DNA from: Rallus limicola | Lineage: Eukaryota > Chordata > Aves > Gruiformes > Rallidae | DNA: 64,000 nt | Direction: 5' to 3' | Assembly (NCBI GenBank): GCA_022605955.1 | Contig: JAKCOZ010000011.1 | Location: forward strand, 2,476,537 to 2,540,536 | Shown: positions 10,694 to 20,105 of the stretch, piece by piece | Position numbering within the stretch: position 1 is the stretch's first letter | How the letters are laid out: the number at the start of each line of letters is the position of its first letter | Notes under the pieces: generated by a model | What the model was told of the DNA's origin: nothing | What the model saw: the letters and a program-made list of their open reading frames with translations, nothing else | The model's database searches: none | Made by a program: the position numbers and the translations under genes

Positions 10694-12640
10694 TTGTTGC
10701 TGATCGTATTGGCTGCTCACTGGTGCAGCCTTCTTCCTGACAACATTGCGTTGTGCGATTCTTTTACCTCGAAGCTCATCTACTCGTGCCTGGAGGGCTG
10801 AGGTGGGCTGCATATGCCACTTCCTCATGTCCTCACCATGGTCACGCAGGTAAGACCACAGCTGCCCTCGCACCGTGTCTCGTGGTGTGTACCTTCTGTA
10901 TCCTCCCTTCTGGGATGATGGACGCTTTCTCCTAGTAGCTGCAACATTGCCCCATAGGGGTTGGGAGTTGCACATATGTTGGTCAAATCGTTTGACCAGT
11001 TTCTCTACCGCTGCGATCATAGAGTGGGAAACATTGTCCTCATATTTCCGGAGTCGCCAGGACACTTGTTCTACAGTTGGTGGATATGCATCCTCCCAGT
11101 CTATTGATGCTAGTGAATTGGTGTGCCCTGCTGGTGCACTTCGTACAACCTTACGCCACATATCTGGGGTGCATATAACTTCATCAGGATCAGAGGGATT
11201 CTGTGTATTGTCCAGATCATAATAAATGATCTCCCGTACAGCTAATTCTCTCAGGTACTGGATAACTGCCTCTATGCTGTTACACTTGGGTGAGTGACAT
11301 GTAATATATTCCTTTATGGGATACCTTTCCTCCACACTTGACAGTAGTCGCCTCCAGAGGCTGAGGATTTCTGGCTTTTTCCCAATTTCCTTGTCAATGC
11401 CTCCTTCTCTAGCTAGGGATCCCAACTGCTTGGCCTCCCTGCCATCTAATTCCAGACTACTGGCCCCTTGATCCCAGCATCGGAGCAACCAGGTGATGAT
11501 GTGCTCACCTGGGCGGCGGCTGAAATCTTTTCGAACCTCACGCAGCTCACTCAGGGTCAGGGATCGTGTGACAATCTCTGGCCCTGCTCCATCCTGAGAT
11601 GCCTGAGATGGCCCTGCTCCATCCTGACATGCTCCAGATGGCCCTGCTTCATCATCATCATCCTTCACTACACGAACTGATTTCTTTGTGTGTTTCCTCT
11701 TTTGTACGGGAGCAACAGACACTGGCGGGGGTTGGTTTTTTGTTTTATCAGCAGTATCTGCTGTAGGGGTGGCAGTAGCTGCAGCATTGGTTGGACTAGT
11801 GGCAGTAGCCACAGTGCTAGTCACAGAAGTTACAGTGGCTGCAGTGCCAGTCATAGGGGTTGCAGCAGCTGCAGCATTGGTTGGACTAGTTGCGGTAGCC
11901 ACAGTACTAGTCACAGAAGTTACAGTAGCTGCAGTCTTTGCTGGTTTGTTTTCATTCCTTTCCCTCTGACAGTGCTGACAGTACTGCCTGTTATCAAGCA
12001 GTGTTTTGTAAATAGTGGCCAGGGCCCAGCACAGTGCAGTAAGGTGTGCTTCTCTGGTAAACTTACAGCAATTCCTTTTCAGATATGCAGTAACTTTACC
12101 AGGGTCCTGTAACTGCTCAGGAGTGAAACTCCAAGCCATTGGGAGTGAGAAAGTACCTAGGTACCTGCCCATGCTCTGCCACATGCCCTGCCACTCATGT
12201 TTATCTGGCCTCGCAGAAAACTCTTGAGTGGTATTCATAAACCTCTGCTTAATATTTGACAACAACTGAACCATCTGCACCAAAGCTAAAAACAACAAAA
12301 TGCTAGTTTGAATATCCCAGGGATATTGGAAGTTTTTAAAAACTGCTAGCAGAGTTGTTGTATTTAGCCCAAAGGAAAAGAAAGCAGTACTCCCACCATA
12401 CCAGCTGCCGTTTTTAAACCCTCCCTGTCCAAGGAATGGACAGGGCAGCAAGATCTCATATAAGTACCAGAAAAAGTTCACGATCCTCGATATTACTGAA
12501 TCATAGACTGTTATCATAATATACAAGAACAGGAGACGCAGCTTCGACATGGTAGAAAATCCTGTCAGGATTGCATACAGCATACGGTAGTTTTGCTGCC
12601 ACAGCAGTGACCACAGCCATGTGAATAAATACCACAGCAT
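10691..12640 (-). CDS. gag: Gag polyprotein, ERVL-like, with hydrophobic N-terminus
   Basis: I take the ATG at 12640 as start (649 aa), because the frame's only upstream possibility is a TTG at 12664. The first ~127 residues are very hydrophobic, with candidate membrane segments near 1-14, 34-49, 50-70, 84-101 and 113-127. A CxxC lies at 221-224. Two almost identical 30-residue Thr/Ala-rich repeats follow (236-265, 266-295), then a basic stretch (314-326), an acidic DDDDE run and short QDGAGP repeats. The capsid-like region (about 357-552, including TWLLRCWDQG) resembles ERVL Gag and the related mouse restriction factor Fv1. The tail (567-642) is Arg/Lys-rich. No CCHC knuckle is present. The hydrophobic N-terminus is odd for a Gag. 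It ends at UAG and is probably extended into Pol at low frequency. Confidence 0.88.
   Translation of the reverse strand: MLWYLFTWLWSLLWQQNYRMLYAILTGFSTMSKLRLLFLYIMITVYDSVISRIVNFFWYLYEILLPCPFLGQGGFKNGSWYGGSTAFFSFGLNTTTLLAVFKNFQYPWDIQTSILLFLALVQMVQLLSNIKQRFMNTTQEFSARPDKHEWQGMWQSMGRYLGTFSLPMAWSFTPEQLQDPGKVTAYLKRNCCKFTREAHLTALCWALATIYKTLLDNRQYCQHCQRERNENKPAKTAATVTSVTSTVATATSPTNAAAAATPMTGTAATVTSVTSTVATATSPTNAAATATPTADTADKTKNQPPPVSVAPVQKRKHTKKSVRVVKDDDDEAGPSGACQDGAGPSQASQDGAGPEIVTRSLTLSELREVRKDFSRRPGEHIITWLLRCWDQGASSLELDGREAKQLGSLAREGGIDKEIGKKPEILSLWRRLLSSVEERYPIKEYITCHSPKCNSIEAVIQYLRELAVREIIYYDLDNTQNPSDPDEVICTPDMWRKVVRSAPAGHTNSLASIDWEDAYPPTVEQVSWRLRKYEDNVSHSMIAAVEKLVKRFDQHMCNSQPLWGNVAATRRKRPSSQKGGYRRYTPRDTVRGQLWSYLRDHGEDMRKWHMQPTSALQARVDELRGKRIAQRNVVRKKAAPVSSQYDQQQ
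11759..11938 (-). repeat. 90-bp in-frame tandem duplication inside gag
   Basis: GCAGCATTGGTTGGACTAGT occurs at 11781 and again at 11871, a period of 90 bp or 30 codons, with few differences between units. It encodes the Thr/Ala-rich repeats and keeps the frame. Confidence 0.85.
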
Positions 12641-12736
12641 CGTGATCGGAGACTGCTTAAACAACAGTTCTTATCACAACTTTGTCTTAATTGCAATCGC
12701 GTCAGGGTCAGATCTACCGTTATCCCAACCTTTCGG
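12641..12736 (-). other. Short proviral leader between primer site and gag
   Basis: Only 96 nt separate the primer site from the gag ATG. Any packaging signal must be here, inside gag, or in the LTR. No structure was assigned. Confidence 0.6.
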
Positions 12737-12754
12737 GCCCCACGTTGGGCGCCA
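12737..12754 (-). promoter_or_regulatory. tRNA primer binding site (tRNA-Lys1,2 type)
   Basis: In the element's sense the 18-mer TGGCGCCCAACGTGGGGC lies 7 nt after the 5' LTR. It equals the complement of the tRNA-Lys1,2 3' end known from betaretroviruses and foamy viruses. Minus-strand DNA synthesis would start here. Confidence 0.9.
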
Positions 12755-12761
12755 AAAAGAC

Positions 12762-13349
12762 TGTCGTGGTTTCACCCCGGCTTGGGCCGAGATCCACGCA
12801 GCTGCCTGCTCCTTAAAGTAAAAGAGCAGGAGAAAAGGGAAAAAGGGGAGGGGGGAAACAAGGGAAGGGAAAAGGAAGGGGCAAATAACTCCAAAACCAA
12901 GAAACTAAGAGGCCCGTGGGTTGGGATAAGGATAGTTTACTAAGATAACAGAAAAATAAAATATATACAATGCTAACAGGACTATAGAGCAAAAGAATAT
13001 GAAAATATTGATACACAATGCAGTTTCTCACCGAACCACACAACTCAGGCCGCACCACCCAGAGCCGTCCCGGAACCCGACCGTCCCCCAAGACCCTCGC
13101 GTCCCGGCCGCTCGCGTCCCGGAACCGCCCCTTCTTCCTCCCATCAGCCCCCCTTTATCCTGGGCAGGACGTAATTGGCATGGAATATTCTCTTTGGCCC
13201 ATCTGGGTCACCTGTCCTGGCATTGACTGTCTGACTGCAACTAAAAACATCAGGGTGTTATCAGCACTGTTTTCATTTTAACTCCCAAACACAGCATTCC
13301 ATCCGCTGCTACAAATGAAATTAACTCTATCCTGACTGAAACCAGGACA
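12762..13349 (-). repeat. 5' LTR of the provirus
   Basis: 588 bp, identical to 6412-6999 except at 13053. In the element's sense it supplies the promoter (CCAAT, ATAAAG box, GC-rich start region). A 92-codon open frame found in both LTRs is a by-product of a pyrimidine-rich stretch and is not called as a gene. Confidence 0.95.
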
Positions 13350-13475
13350 CACAGAATCACAGGGGTTGGAAGGGACCTTGAGAGATCATCGGGTCCAACC
13401 CCCCTGCCAAAGCAGGGTCCCTAGCTCATATTGCACAGATAGGCATCCAGACGGGTCTGAGGGGAAGAAACGGAG
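13350..13475 (-). mobile_element. CR1 LINE 3' fragment, interrupted by the provirus
   Basis: CACAGAATCACAGGGGTTGG and AACCCCCCTGCCAAAGCAGG identify the reversed 3' end of CR1. Its last tail repeat lies on the other side of the provirus (6402-6411). Confidence 0.85.
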
Positions 13476-13783
13476 CCCAACACCATGTGAAAATCACGAA
13501 TGTCACATACTAAGTGCACCCACAACACCCTATTTAGTTCCAGCCTGGCACTTGCTCATTTCTATCTTATATTTAGGGATGGTCTTCCTGCTCAACCAGA
13601 GCAAGGGTCGAAATCTCATTTTCCACTTGAGATTACAAGTGGGAAATGAAAGAATAGCTCTTGGCCTGGCACATACCAAAAGGCCACTAGTAGAGTGATT
13701 CCTCAGAGGTGGTGTAGGAGATACGGTGTGCAGCACATCACCTGGTGATGTTATAGTAGTGAGTGAATTCAAAAGTCTCCCTC
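13476..13783. other. Spacer without recognised features
   Basis: About 310 bp with no coding or repeat signal that I recognise. Confidence 0.4.
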
Positions 13784-13885
13784 CTTCCCTCCCTCCCTTT
13801 CATGTCCCCTCCCACCCCTGCAACAGGGTTAAGTGAGATGGAAATACCTGGGAGGGTGTCCTCTTCCATGGGGACACCCAGCACA
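13784..13885 (+). repeat. Third, partial copy of the inverted-arm element
   Basis: CCCACCCCTGCAACAGGGTTAAG and the following GATGG...GGGTGTCC...GGGGACA parallel 2330-2445 (same orientation) and the inverse of 15450-15545. It is more diverged than the two arms are from each other. Confidence 0.65.
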
Positions 13886-14012
13886 GGTCTCTCTCTCTCT
13901 CATCTCTGTTTCTCTGCCTCCCTGTGAGCTGCAAGTGCTGGCAGGGGCTTTTCTCCAAAATGTGATTCTCAGAGGCACTGTGACCATCGCTGATGGGCTC
14001 GCCCTTGGTCAG
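13886..14012 (-). repeat. ERV LTR fragment, reverse orientation
   Basis: ATCGCTGATGGGCTCGCCCTTGG is a diverged reverse complement of the U3 around the CCAAT box at 1515-1550. Only a fragment remains. Confidence 0.5.
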
Positions 14013-14288
14013 CAACGAGTCCAGGTGACAGGAGATAGGACAAGGGGAAAGGGCCTCAAGTTGTGCGAGGACAGGGTCAGATCAGATGTTAGGAAAAAGT
14101 TCTTCACTGAAAGAGATGTGGGGCTGTGAAACAGGCTGCCCAGGGAAGGGGTTGAGTTACCATCCCTGGATGTGTTTATAAAAAGGGTAGATCTCAGGGA
14201 TATGGTTTAGTGGTAGATCTCCAGGAATGGTTGGACGTGATGATCTTTTGGTGGTCTTTTCCAATCTTGTAATTCTGTGATTCTGAGA
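14013..14288 (+). mobile_element. CR1 LINE, 3' end
   Basis: It runs from GACAGGAGATAGGACAAGGG through CAGGCTGCCCAGGGAAGGGG to the tail GTAATTCTGTGATTCT. Confidence 0.9.
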
Positions 14289-14289
14289 G

Positions 14290-14645
14290 AAATGGCCTTG
14301 ACCCAGCTGGTGTTTGCTCTGTCAGGCCTGGGGAAAGCTTCTCGCTGCTCCTTGCAGAAGCCACACATGCAGCCCTTCCCCACCACCACCAAACCCCTGC
14401 TGCACAAAACCACAACATCTCTCAAGGTCCCTCTGGACAGCATCCCTTTCCACCAGTGTATCAAGTGCACCACACAGCTCTGTGTCACCCACAACTTGCT
14501 GAGGGTGCACTCGATCCCACTGTGCATGTCACAGGTGCAAATATTCAATAGGATCAGTGGCAGGATGAACCTTTGAGGGGCAGCACTTTGTACTGGTTTC
14601 CACTTGGACATTGAGCCATGGAGGGTAACTTTTCCTTTAACCTTT
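14290..14645 (-). mobile_element. Older CR1 fragment from the ORF2 region
   Basis: ACTTGCTGAGGGTGCACTCGATCCC and TGGTTTCCACTTGGACATTGAGCC are typical of reversed CR1 ORF2 downstream of the RT core. The frame is broken, so no product is expected. Confidence 0.7.
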
Positions 14646-15836
14646 TTGTTAACCCTTTCCATCCCCATGGAGAGCTAGCAAAGCTGCTGGGGGCAGCAAA
14701 GAACTCTGGGAGTGCCCCTGTTTCTACCTTGCTACCTAGGATATGCTCCAACAGCAGCATCCAGTTGTTACTTCCCAACTGACTGCCCACTGACCATGAT
14801 GCTCCCACCTCTGTGGCAGACATCATGGGGTCCGTCTGCCCCCTATGTCTTCCCCTAACCCTATGTCGGAGGTAAGGCCTGACCCCACTGCTGGCTGCTC
14901 AGGGACGTACTCAGGGGAACTCCACAGCCCCTCCTCCATCGCACCTCTCCCTCCTCCCTCTTTGTGCCCTCGCGCTCGCTCCTGTCCCAGCCGGGGATAT
15001 GATCACCAGCGTGTGTTCATGTCTCTCTTTCAGGAAACACCAACCCCCACCAACTGCCTGGGCAGCAGCAGCAGCTGTTACCTGCACCCTCCCGCTCACC
15101 TGCAACAGAGCTGAGGTACGTCCACACTTGGGGCCTGCTCTGTGGGTGCCTGGGGGACTCCCTCTGACCTCCAGCCTGATGCATCTCTCTCACCCCCCTG
15201 CAGATCTCCAAAACGGCCTGTGGGACAGCTGATTCACCCTCCACGTTTTCAATATCAAGTGGATCAGCACCAGAGCAGCTAGACTGGCAGGCACCCAGAT
15301 CATCCTATTCCCATGGATGTGGACAGTGTCACAGGCTGTGACATCCCACCTGTGCCCATGGATGTGGACAGTGTTGACATCTGTACCATCTATCCTGTCC
15401 CCATGGATGTGGGCATTGTCACAGTCTGTGACATCTCTGTGAACACCGATGTCCCCCTGGAATAGGACAGCCTGTCAGGCAGTGCCATCTTACTTAGCTC
15501 TGTTGCAGGGGTGGGGGGTAACATGAGAAGGAAGGAGGGAGGAAGGTAGGGAGGAAAGAAGGGTGTTGATTATGGATTTTGTATATGTATGACTGTTTTG
15601 TTATTGTTTTGCATTAAAAGCCATTTATTTAGAACCTTTCTGTGTCTGCATGGGATGGGCAAGGATTGCAGGGGGCAGCAGAAAATGACACCAAAGAGGT
15701 GCAAGAGCAGCCCCCAAATCACATCCATTGCTCAAATCAGATCCATCTGTCACTATGAATTTACAAACTGGCAAAGATGAGCTCTAAAGCAGAAACATCC
15801 CTCTCAGGAATCTTCCTTGACATTTTAGTTCAATTA
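14646..15836 (-). repeat. Right arm of the ~1.2-kb inverted repeat pair
   Basis: It is the reverse complement of 2034-3252. Differences include loss of a few bases near the GACATAGGG run and a changed GGTTGGTG segment. It can be read as a TG...CA unit (14647-15832). It lies 11.4 kb from its partner with the provirus between them. The CR1 and LTR pieces outside the arms differ, so the inverted homology is limited to this unit. Confidence 0.8.
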
Positions 15837-15884
15837 GGTTTAGGGTTGGTTGTGGTGGTTTTTTTGGGGTTTGGCATCAAAGAA

Positions 15885-16232
15885 ATTGTGGCCTGCAGGA
15901 CGAGGAGGGGGGGATTCTGCCCCTCTTCTCCGCTCTGGAGTCCATCAGGTAAGTGGGAGAGGGGCTGGTCACAGGGAGTGCAGGGACAGGCCAAGGGGCG
16001 ATGCCTTCAGGCTGAAAGAGGATCCATTTAGATGAGCTGTTTGGAAGAAATCCTTCCTGGGTGAAGGGTAGGAGGGAGGAGGCCCTGGCACAGGGTGCCC
16101 AGAGAAGCTGTGAGTGCCCCTGGATCCCTGGCTGGGTTCAAGGCCAGGCTGCATGGGGTTTTGGGCACCCTGGGCTAGTGGGAGGTGTCCCTGCCAATGG
16201 GAGTGGGTGGGCAGGTCAGTGGGACTTGGGGG
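15885..16232 (+). mobile_element. CR1 LINE, internally deleted and diverged
   Basis: GATTCTGCCCCTCTTCTCCG is followed after a gap by AGGCCCTGGCACAGGGTGCC and TTCAAGGCCAGGCTGCATGG. The 3' tail is lost at about 16232. Confidence 0.75.
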
Positions 16233-16299
16233 GAAGAGAGAAATCATTAATAAATTTGATCAGAAAAGGGAGCTAGGGGTGGGGGGAGGTGTTTTAAGA

Positions 16300-16448
16300 T
16301 GTAGCTTTATTTCTCATTATCTCACTTTGTTTTCATTGGGTAGTTTCTTGGAGGGGGGTGATACATTTTCTCCCTTGTCCAGCTGAGAACTGAAGTGACA
16401 GAATGGTTTTGGTGGGCATCTGGCCTCCAGACAGCTCAACCTACTACA
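16300..16448 (+). repeat. ERV LTR 3' remnant
   Basis: CAGAATGGTTTTGGTGGGCATCTGGCCTCCAGACAG up to CTACTACA resembles the 3' end of a widespread bird ERV LTR. The rest of the LTR is absent. Confidence 0.45.
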
Positions 16449-17444
16449 TCCACAGGTACTCACTGAAGAAAGCACCGGAGAGGCATCACAATGCCACCAA
16501 ACACAGATGTGGCTCCAGCACCCTTTTTTGGGAGTTCCACCCCAAGATCTTCTCCCCTCCCTGGTGCCATGGCACTAGCTAGAGAGCCACCCCTAATGAA
16601 GGCAAGCCACATTATCTGTAGTACTTTGCATGGTTGTACGGTTTTAGTGGCTCATCATCTTGCAACTGCCAGTAAAGTACATATATCAGAGCGATAATCA
16701 AGGTAGAATTCTGCTCTTAATTATACCCTTTGCGACACGTTGAAATCAGCAGTGTTGCACAGCCATGTCTGAATGCTTAAATGAGAAAAGTGGAAAAATG
16801 GAAGTGAAAGGAATTTGGTAAAACTTTCCCCTTCTGATGGAAGTTCAGGAATTGTGTTTGGTTTTATGGAACTCTTGCTGGAGGCAAAATTCGGTCTTTT
16901 TGCTCTCTTTTCTTGCCTTCTCTAATGAATTCTTTATCTTTCTGTACCATAGGACGTGCTGGTTTAAAAAAAAAAAAAGACTGAATGTCAAAACTACTAA
17001 AGGCTAACTTTGAAAACCAAGTAAGAATTCATTTAAAATCAGCATCAAACCCATGCGTCTCCCTAGTGCTCTCCACAAACTCCTCCAAAAATTAGGTGTT
17101 TCAACAAGAGCAGTTAATTATACAGACATAACGTGGAGCAAGACATTTATCAAGTCCCCTAACAGCTGATGGAATGATCAGAGAATCACACAGCGTTTGC
17201 AATTAAACATAGAAATATTCTGGGTTTCTGGTTGTGAGTTGCACTGTCAGGGGTAATCTTACTGTGGGGTGTAGTACAGCAGTTGTAAAAGTGAAGACAC
17301 CTCCCTGGAAGATCAGGTGATGAAAAAACACATTGGCATTCTGGTGTAATAGAAATCTGAGCTGATTCTTCATCACTATCAGGTGAATTAACTCGTTACT
17401 TTGCTCTACACTTTCCTAAGTTTCTCAGTGAGACAACTGCATGT
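16449..17444. other. Intergenic sequence, nothing recognised
   Basis: It contains a 12-13-base A run near 16966 but no coding or RNA gene signal. Confidence 0.45.
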
Positions 17445-17577
17445 TGTCAAAGACCTGGAGGGGTTGGATGGGGCTTTGAGCACCCTGGTCTAGTGAGAGG
17501 TGTCCCTGTCCATGGCAGTGGGGTGGAAGTAGGTGATCTTTGAGGTCCCTTCCAACCCAGACCATTCTATGATTCTC
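17445..17577 (+). mobile_element. CR1 LINE 3' end
   Basis: GGATGGGGCTTTGAGCACCC to TTCCAACCCAGACCATTCTATGATTCT. Confidence 0.88.
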
Positions 17578-18193
17578 AGCCTAAAGAAAGATTTAAAAAA
17601 ATCCAATAGTTATTTTTATTTACAAGAAAGTTTGCATAAAACGAAGGCATAAATTAAGGAGTTGCCCCACTTCAAAATATGATTATTTTTTTGCAAGCAG
17701 ATATCTCTCTTTTCCTTTGATAAACACTTGACTTAGGTAATGCCTGAGAGAATTTTCATGTCCCTTTTTCGTTTGTTTGGTAGAGGATCCTACGTATTCT
17801 CCATGCTGGGTGTGTGAGTCCCATGTTAATGTCAACATGGATTAAAAAGCGACTATGAAATTTTGGGGAAAGCTGCCTTTGTGAGCTCTGGAAGCTAACA
17901 ACCTTCCTTGTTCCTACATGTTTGCAATGAAGTTGAAAAGCTTTTTAATACCCCGTGGAGACATACAATTTGTATTCAGAACAGGCTTCAGAAGTGACAG
18001 TAAGATTTTCCATCGGAGATTTCCTCAATTAACCCCAAGACATGCAAATTGGCATTTTTACTAATATTCTCCAAGGTCTCAGGCTTGTGATGAGCAGAGC
18101 ACTGTCTCTCATTAGCACACCTGTAAGAGCTTTGCAAACAGGAACGTGCACCTTCCAGCATCTGAATGTTTTCTAGCTCCATTTCCAAATCAG
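17578..18193. other. Intergenic sequence, nothing recognised
   Basis: AT-rich, with no exon-like frame. Confidence 0.45.
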
Positions 18194-18526
18194 CAGCTCC
18201 ACTCTCATGGGAAGAAGATGAAGCACAGACCCCACCAGAGCCTTACACTTGTCAAGAACATGCAGACTGACAAAATCACTAGGTTTTGGTGGCAGTCATC
18301 TCCAAAGACCTTAGGAGTAGGACTGAGAAACTCTATTTATTTATATGTTTTATATGTTTATATTCCTAATATATATATTATATATATAATATATAACCCC
18401 ACTGCTATGGACAAGAACACTTCTTTCCACTAGATCACAAATCCCCATCCAACCTGGCCTTGAACACTTCAAGGGAGGGGCCATCCACCACTTCCCTGGG
18501 CAACCTCTTCAATTTAGTCCTATTTT
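18194..18526 (+). repeat. Copy A of a locally duplicated segment
   Basis: It matches 25385-25885: ATGGGAAGAAGATGAAGCACAGACCCC, TTTTGGTGGCAGTCATCTCC, TATTTATTTATATG and the reversed CR1 piece at 18396-18526. Here an AT microsatellite (18360-18395) replaces the CR1 tail, and the CR1 found inside copy B is absent. Confidence 0.8.
18396..18526 (-). mobile_element. CR1 LINE fragment shared by both duplicated copies
   Basis: CCACTGCTATGGACAAGAAC to CCACTTCCCTGGGCAACCTC is reversed CR1 3' sequence whose tail has been replaced by AT repeats. Confidence 0.8.
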
Positions 18527-18528
18527 CA

Positions 18529-18700
18529 CAGAATCACGAGGTTGGAAAAGACCTTTAAGATCATCAAGTCCAACCGTTCCCGTCCTAAGCTAAACCATAT
18601 CCCTAAGTGCTTCATCTACCCTTTTTTAAAACATATGCAGGGAAGGTGACCCAACCACCTCCCTGGGCAGCCTGTTCCAGATCCCAACATCTCTTTCAGT
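18529..18700 (-). mobile_element. CR1 LINE 3' end
   Basis: CACAGAATCACGAGGTTGGAAAAGACC to CTGTTCCAGATCCC. It is followed by a GTTTT-rich stretch (18703-18785). Confidence 0.88.
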
Positions 18701-19048
18701 TAATTTGTTTTGTTTTGTTTTGGTTTTGTTTTTAAATTTCACTTGGTTTTTCATTTATTTGTTTGGTTTTTTGTTGGGTTAATTTTAATCCGGATCAGTT
18801 TTGTGGTCTTGCTAAACCCACAGACATCCAAATATTTGGCTTGGTATAAAGAGAGGAACAATGCCTGCAAAGAACAGCTGCAAGCCTGGGTAGGTGGGAC
18901 AGCTTTGGTAAATCTTATGGTGATTTTAATGTGTCCTTTGCAGGCCTGAGCTGCTCAACCTTCCTTGTGTCTGAATTTCACAAGGACTGGGGAAAAAATA
19001 GATTTCTGTGTTCTCCTGATGGGCTTTGTGTGGGAGGAGGGTTTTGAG
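18701..19048. other. T-rich simple sequence and spacer
   Basis: 18703-18785 is GTTTT/GTTTG-rich. The remainder shows nothing recognisable. Confidence 0.5.
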
Positions 19049-19272
19049 TTCATGGAATCATTGAATCATAGAATCATCAAGTTTGGAAAAAAACCTCAAG
19101 ATCATCATGTCCAACTGTCAGCCCTTCACCACTATAACCACATCGAACACCCCCAGGGACGGTGAGTTCACCACCTCCCTGGGAAGCCTGTTCCAACACT
19201 TCACCCCTGTTTCAGTGAAGAAACTTTTCCTAATATCCAATCTGAACCTTCCTTGGTGCAAGTTCTCTAATA
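19049..19272 (-). mobile_element. CR1 LINE 3' part
   Basis: ATGGAATCATTGAATCATAGAATCATCAAG to CTAATATCCAATCTGAACCTTCC. Confidence 0.9.
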
Positions 19273-19390
19273 ATGTAGTGAATGTGGGTTTACCTGAAGA
19301 TGTCTGACTTCCCTCAACTGTTAAAGAAAACCAGCAATCTCTCCTTTTTTTCTCCTTGTGCTTTCAAGGGGTGTCTTTCCTCAGTGATGG

Positions 19391-19449
19391 GGAAGATCCC
19401 TCACACACAGGAAACTCAGAAGAAGTTCCCTGTGTGTGAGGGATCTTCC
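19391..19449. other. Near-perfect 59-nt hairpin
   Basis: The arms 19391-19416 and 19424-19449 are complementary over 26 bp with a single mismatch (G-U in RNA), around the 7-nt loop CAGAAGA. Possible explanations are a microRNA-like precursor, a small palindromic element or a recent inverted duplication. No known miRNA seed was recognised. Confidence 0.8.
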
Positions 19450-19750
19450 AACCCACAAATTACAAGAGCATTGAAAAGTCCTGTAGCGCTGTAGAAGATT
19501 TGTCTGCTCTGGAGTAGAACAAGGTTTAAGGCACATTTTCCATGGGGAAGGTCTGGGTGCTGTGTTGACTAGGACTGTGGGACATGATGGAGAGGATATG
19601 TGCAGGTGATATATAGTGATATCATTGGAGATGTTGGGTGCTGCCAGGCAGGAGAGGAGTCTTCTGTCTATCTATTTTAAGGGTCATTAAATGAAGTGCA
19701 TGAACAGCATTAGATAAGACCTCCCACACTAAAGGCAGTGTCCTTTCTTT
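19450..19750. other. Spacer, nothing recognised
   Basis: About 300 bp without coding or repeat signal. Confidence 0.4.
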
Positions 19751-20105
19751 GCCATGAGTCCAAACTCAAGCTTCCAGCTGTGAAGTTGCTCTCTTGACCT
19801 TCAGCTTGTCCTTCTTGGCTGTACAGCCTCCCAGTGTGAATGTAAAGGATGGTACTTGTCTGAAAACTGAATCCCGTCCAAGAATTGTGCATTCTGGAGT
19901 GAAGGGTACTACTGAAGGTGAGAAAAATACAGTTTGTAAGTGGGCAAGATCTATTTGTACAATTCAGATCCTACTTTCGGTGGGCACATGAAACAGGCAG
20001 CTGGTGTATATGTTGATGTGCTCCTCACATTGATACAACTGGTATAAAAGACCAAAAAGGTTGGATGAACTGGATGGTGTGCCTTTGAGTGCAGGATGTA
20101 GTAGG
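19751..20105 (+). repeat. Inverted duplication, left copy
   Basis: GCCATGAGTCCAAACTCAAGC...GTGAATGTAAAGGATGG and TTGATGTGCTCCTCACATTG...GTGCAGGATGTAGTAGG are the reverse complement of 21873-22066. About 140-150 bp in the middle (roughly 19856-20010) is absent from the right copy. Confidence 0.8.

Larger units (their letters stand above)
6412..13349 (-). mobile_element. Full-length ERVL-like endogenous retrovirus (provirus)
   Basis: The element is 6938 bp long on the minus strand: 5' LTR 12762-13349, primer site 12737-12754, gag 12640-10691, pro-pol 10690-7496, polypurine tract about 7000-7015, and 3' LTR 6412-6999. It is flanked by the 5-bp duplication CACAG (6407-6411 and 13350-13354). The LTRs have the same length and differ at one base, so insertion is recent. 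The capsid-like part of Gag and the Pol sequence look like class III (ERVL), and a 5-bp target duplication fits that class. There is no env, no dUTPase and no CCHC knuckle in Gag. Transcription is antisense to MSRA. Confidence 0.93.
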
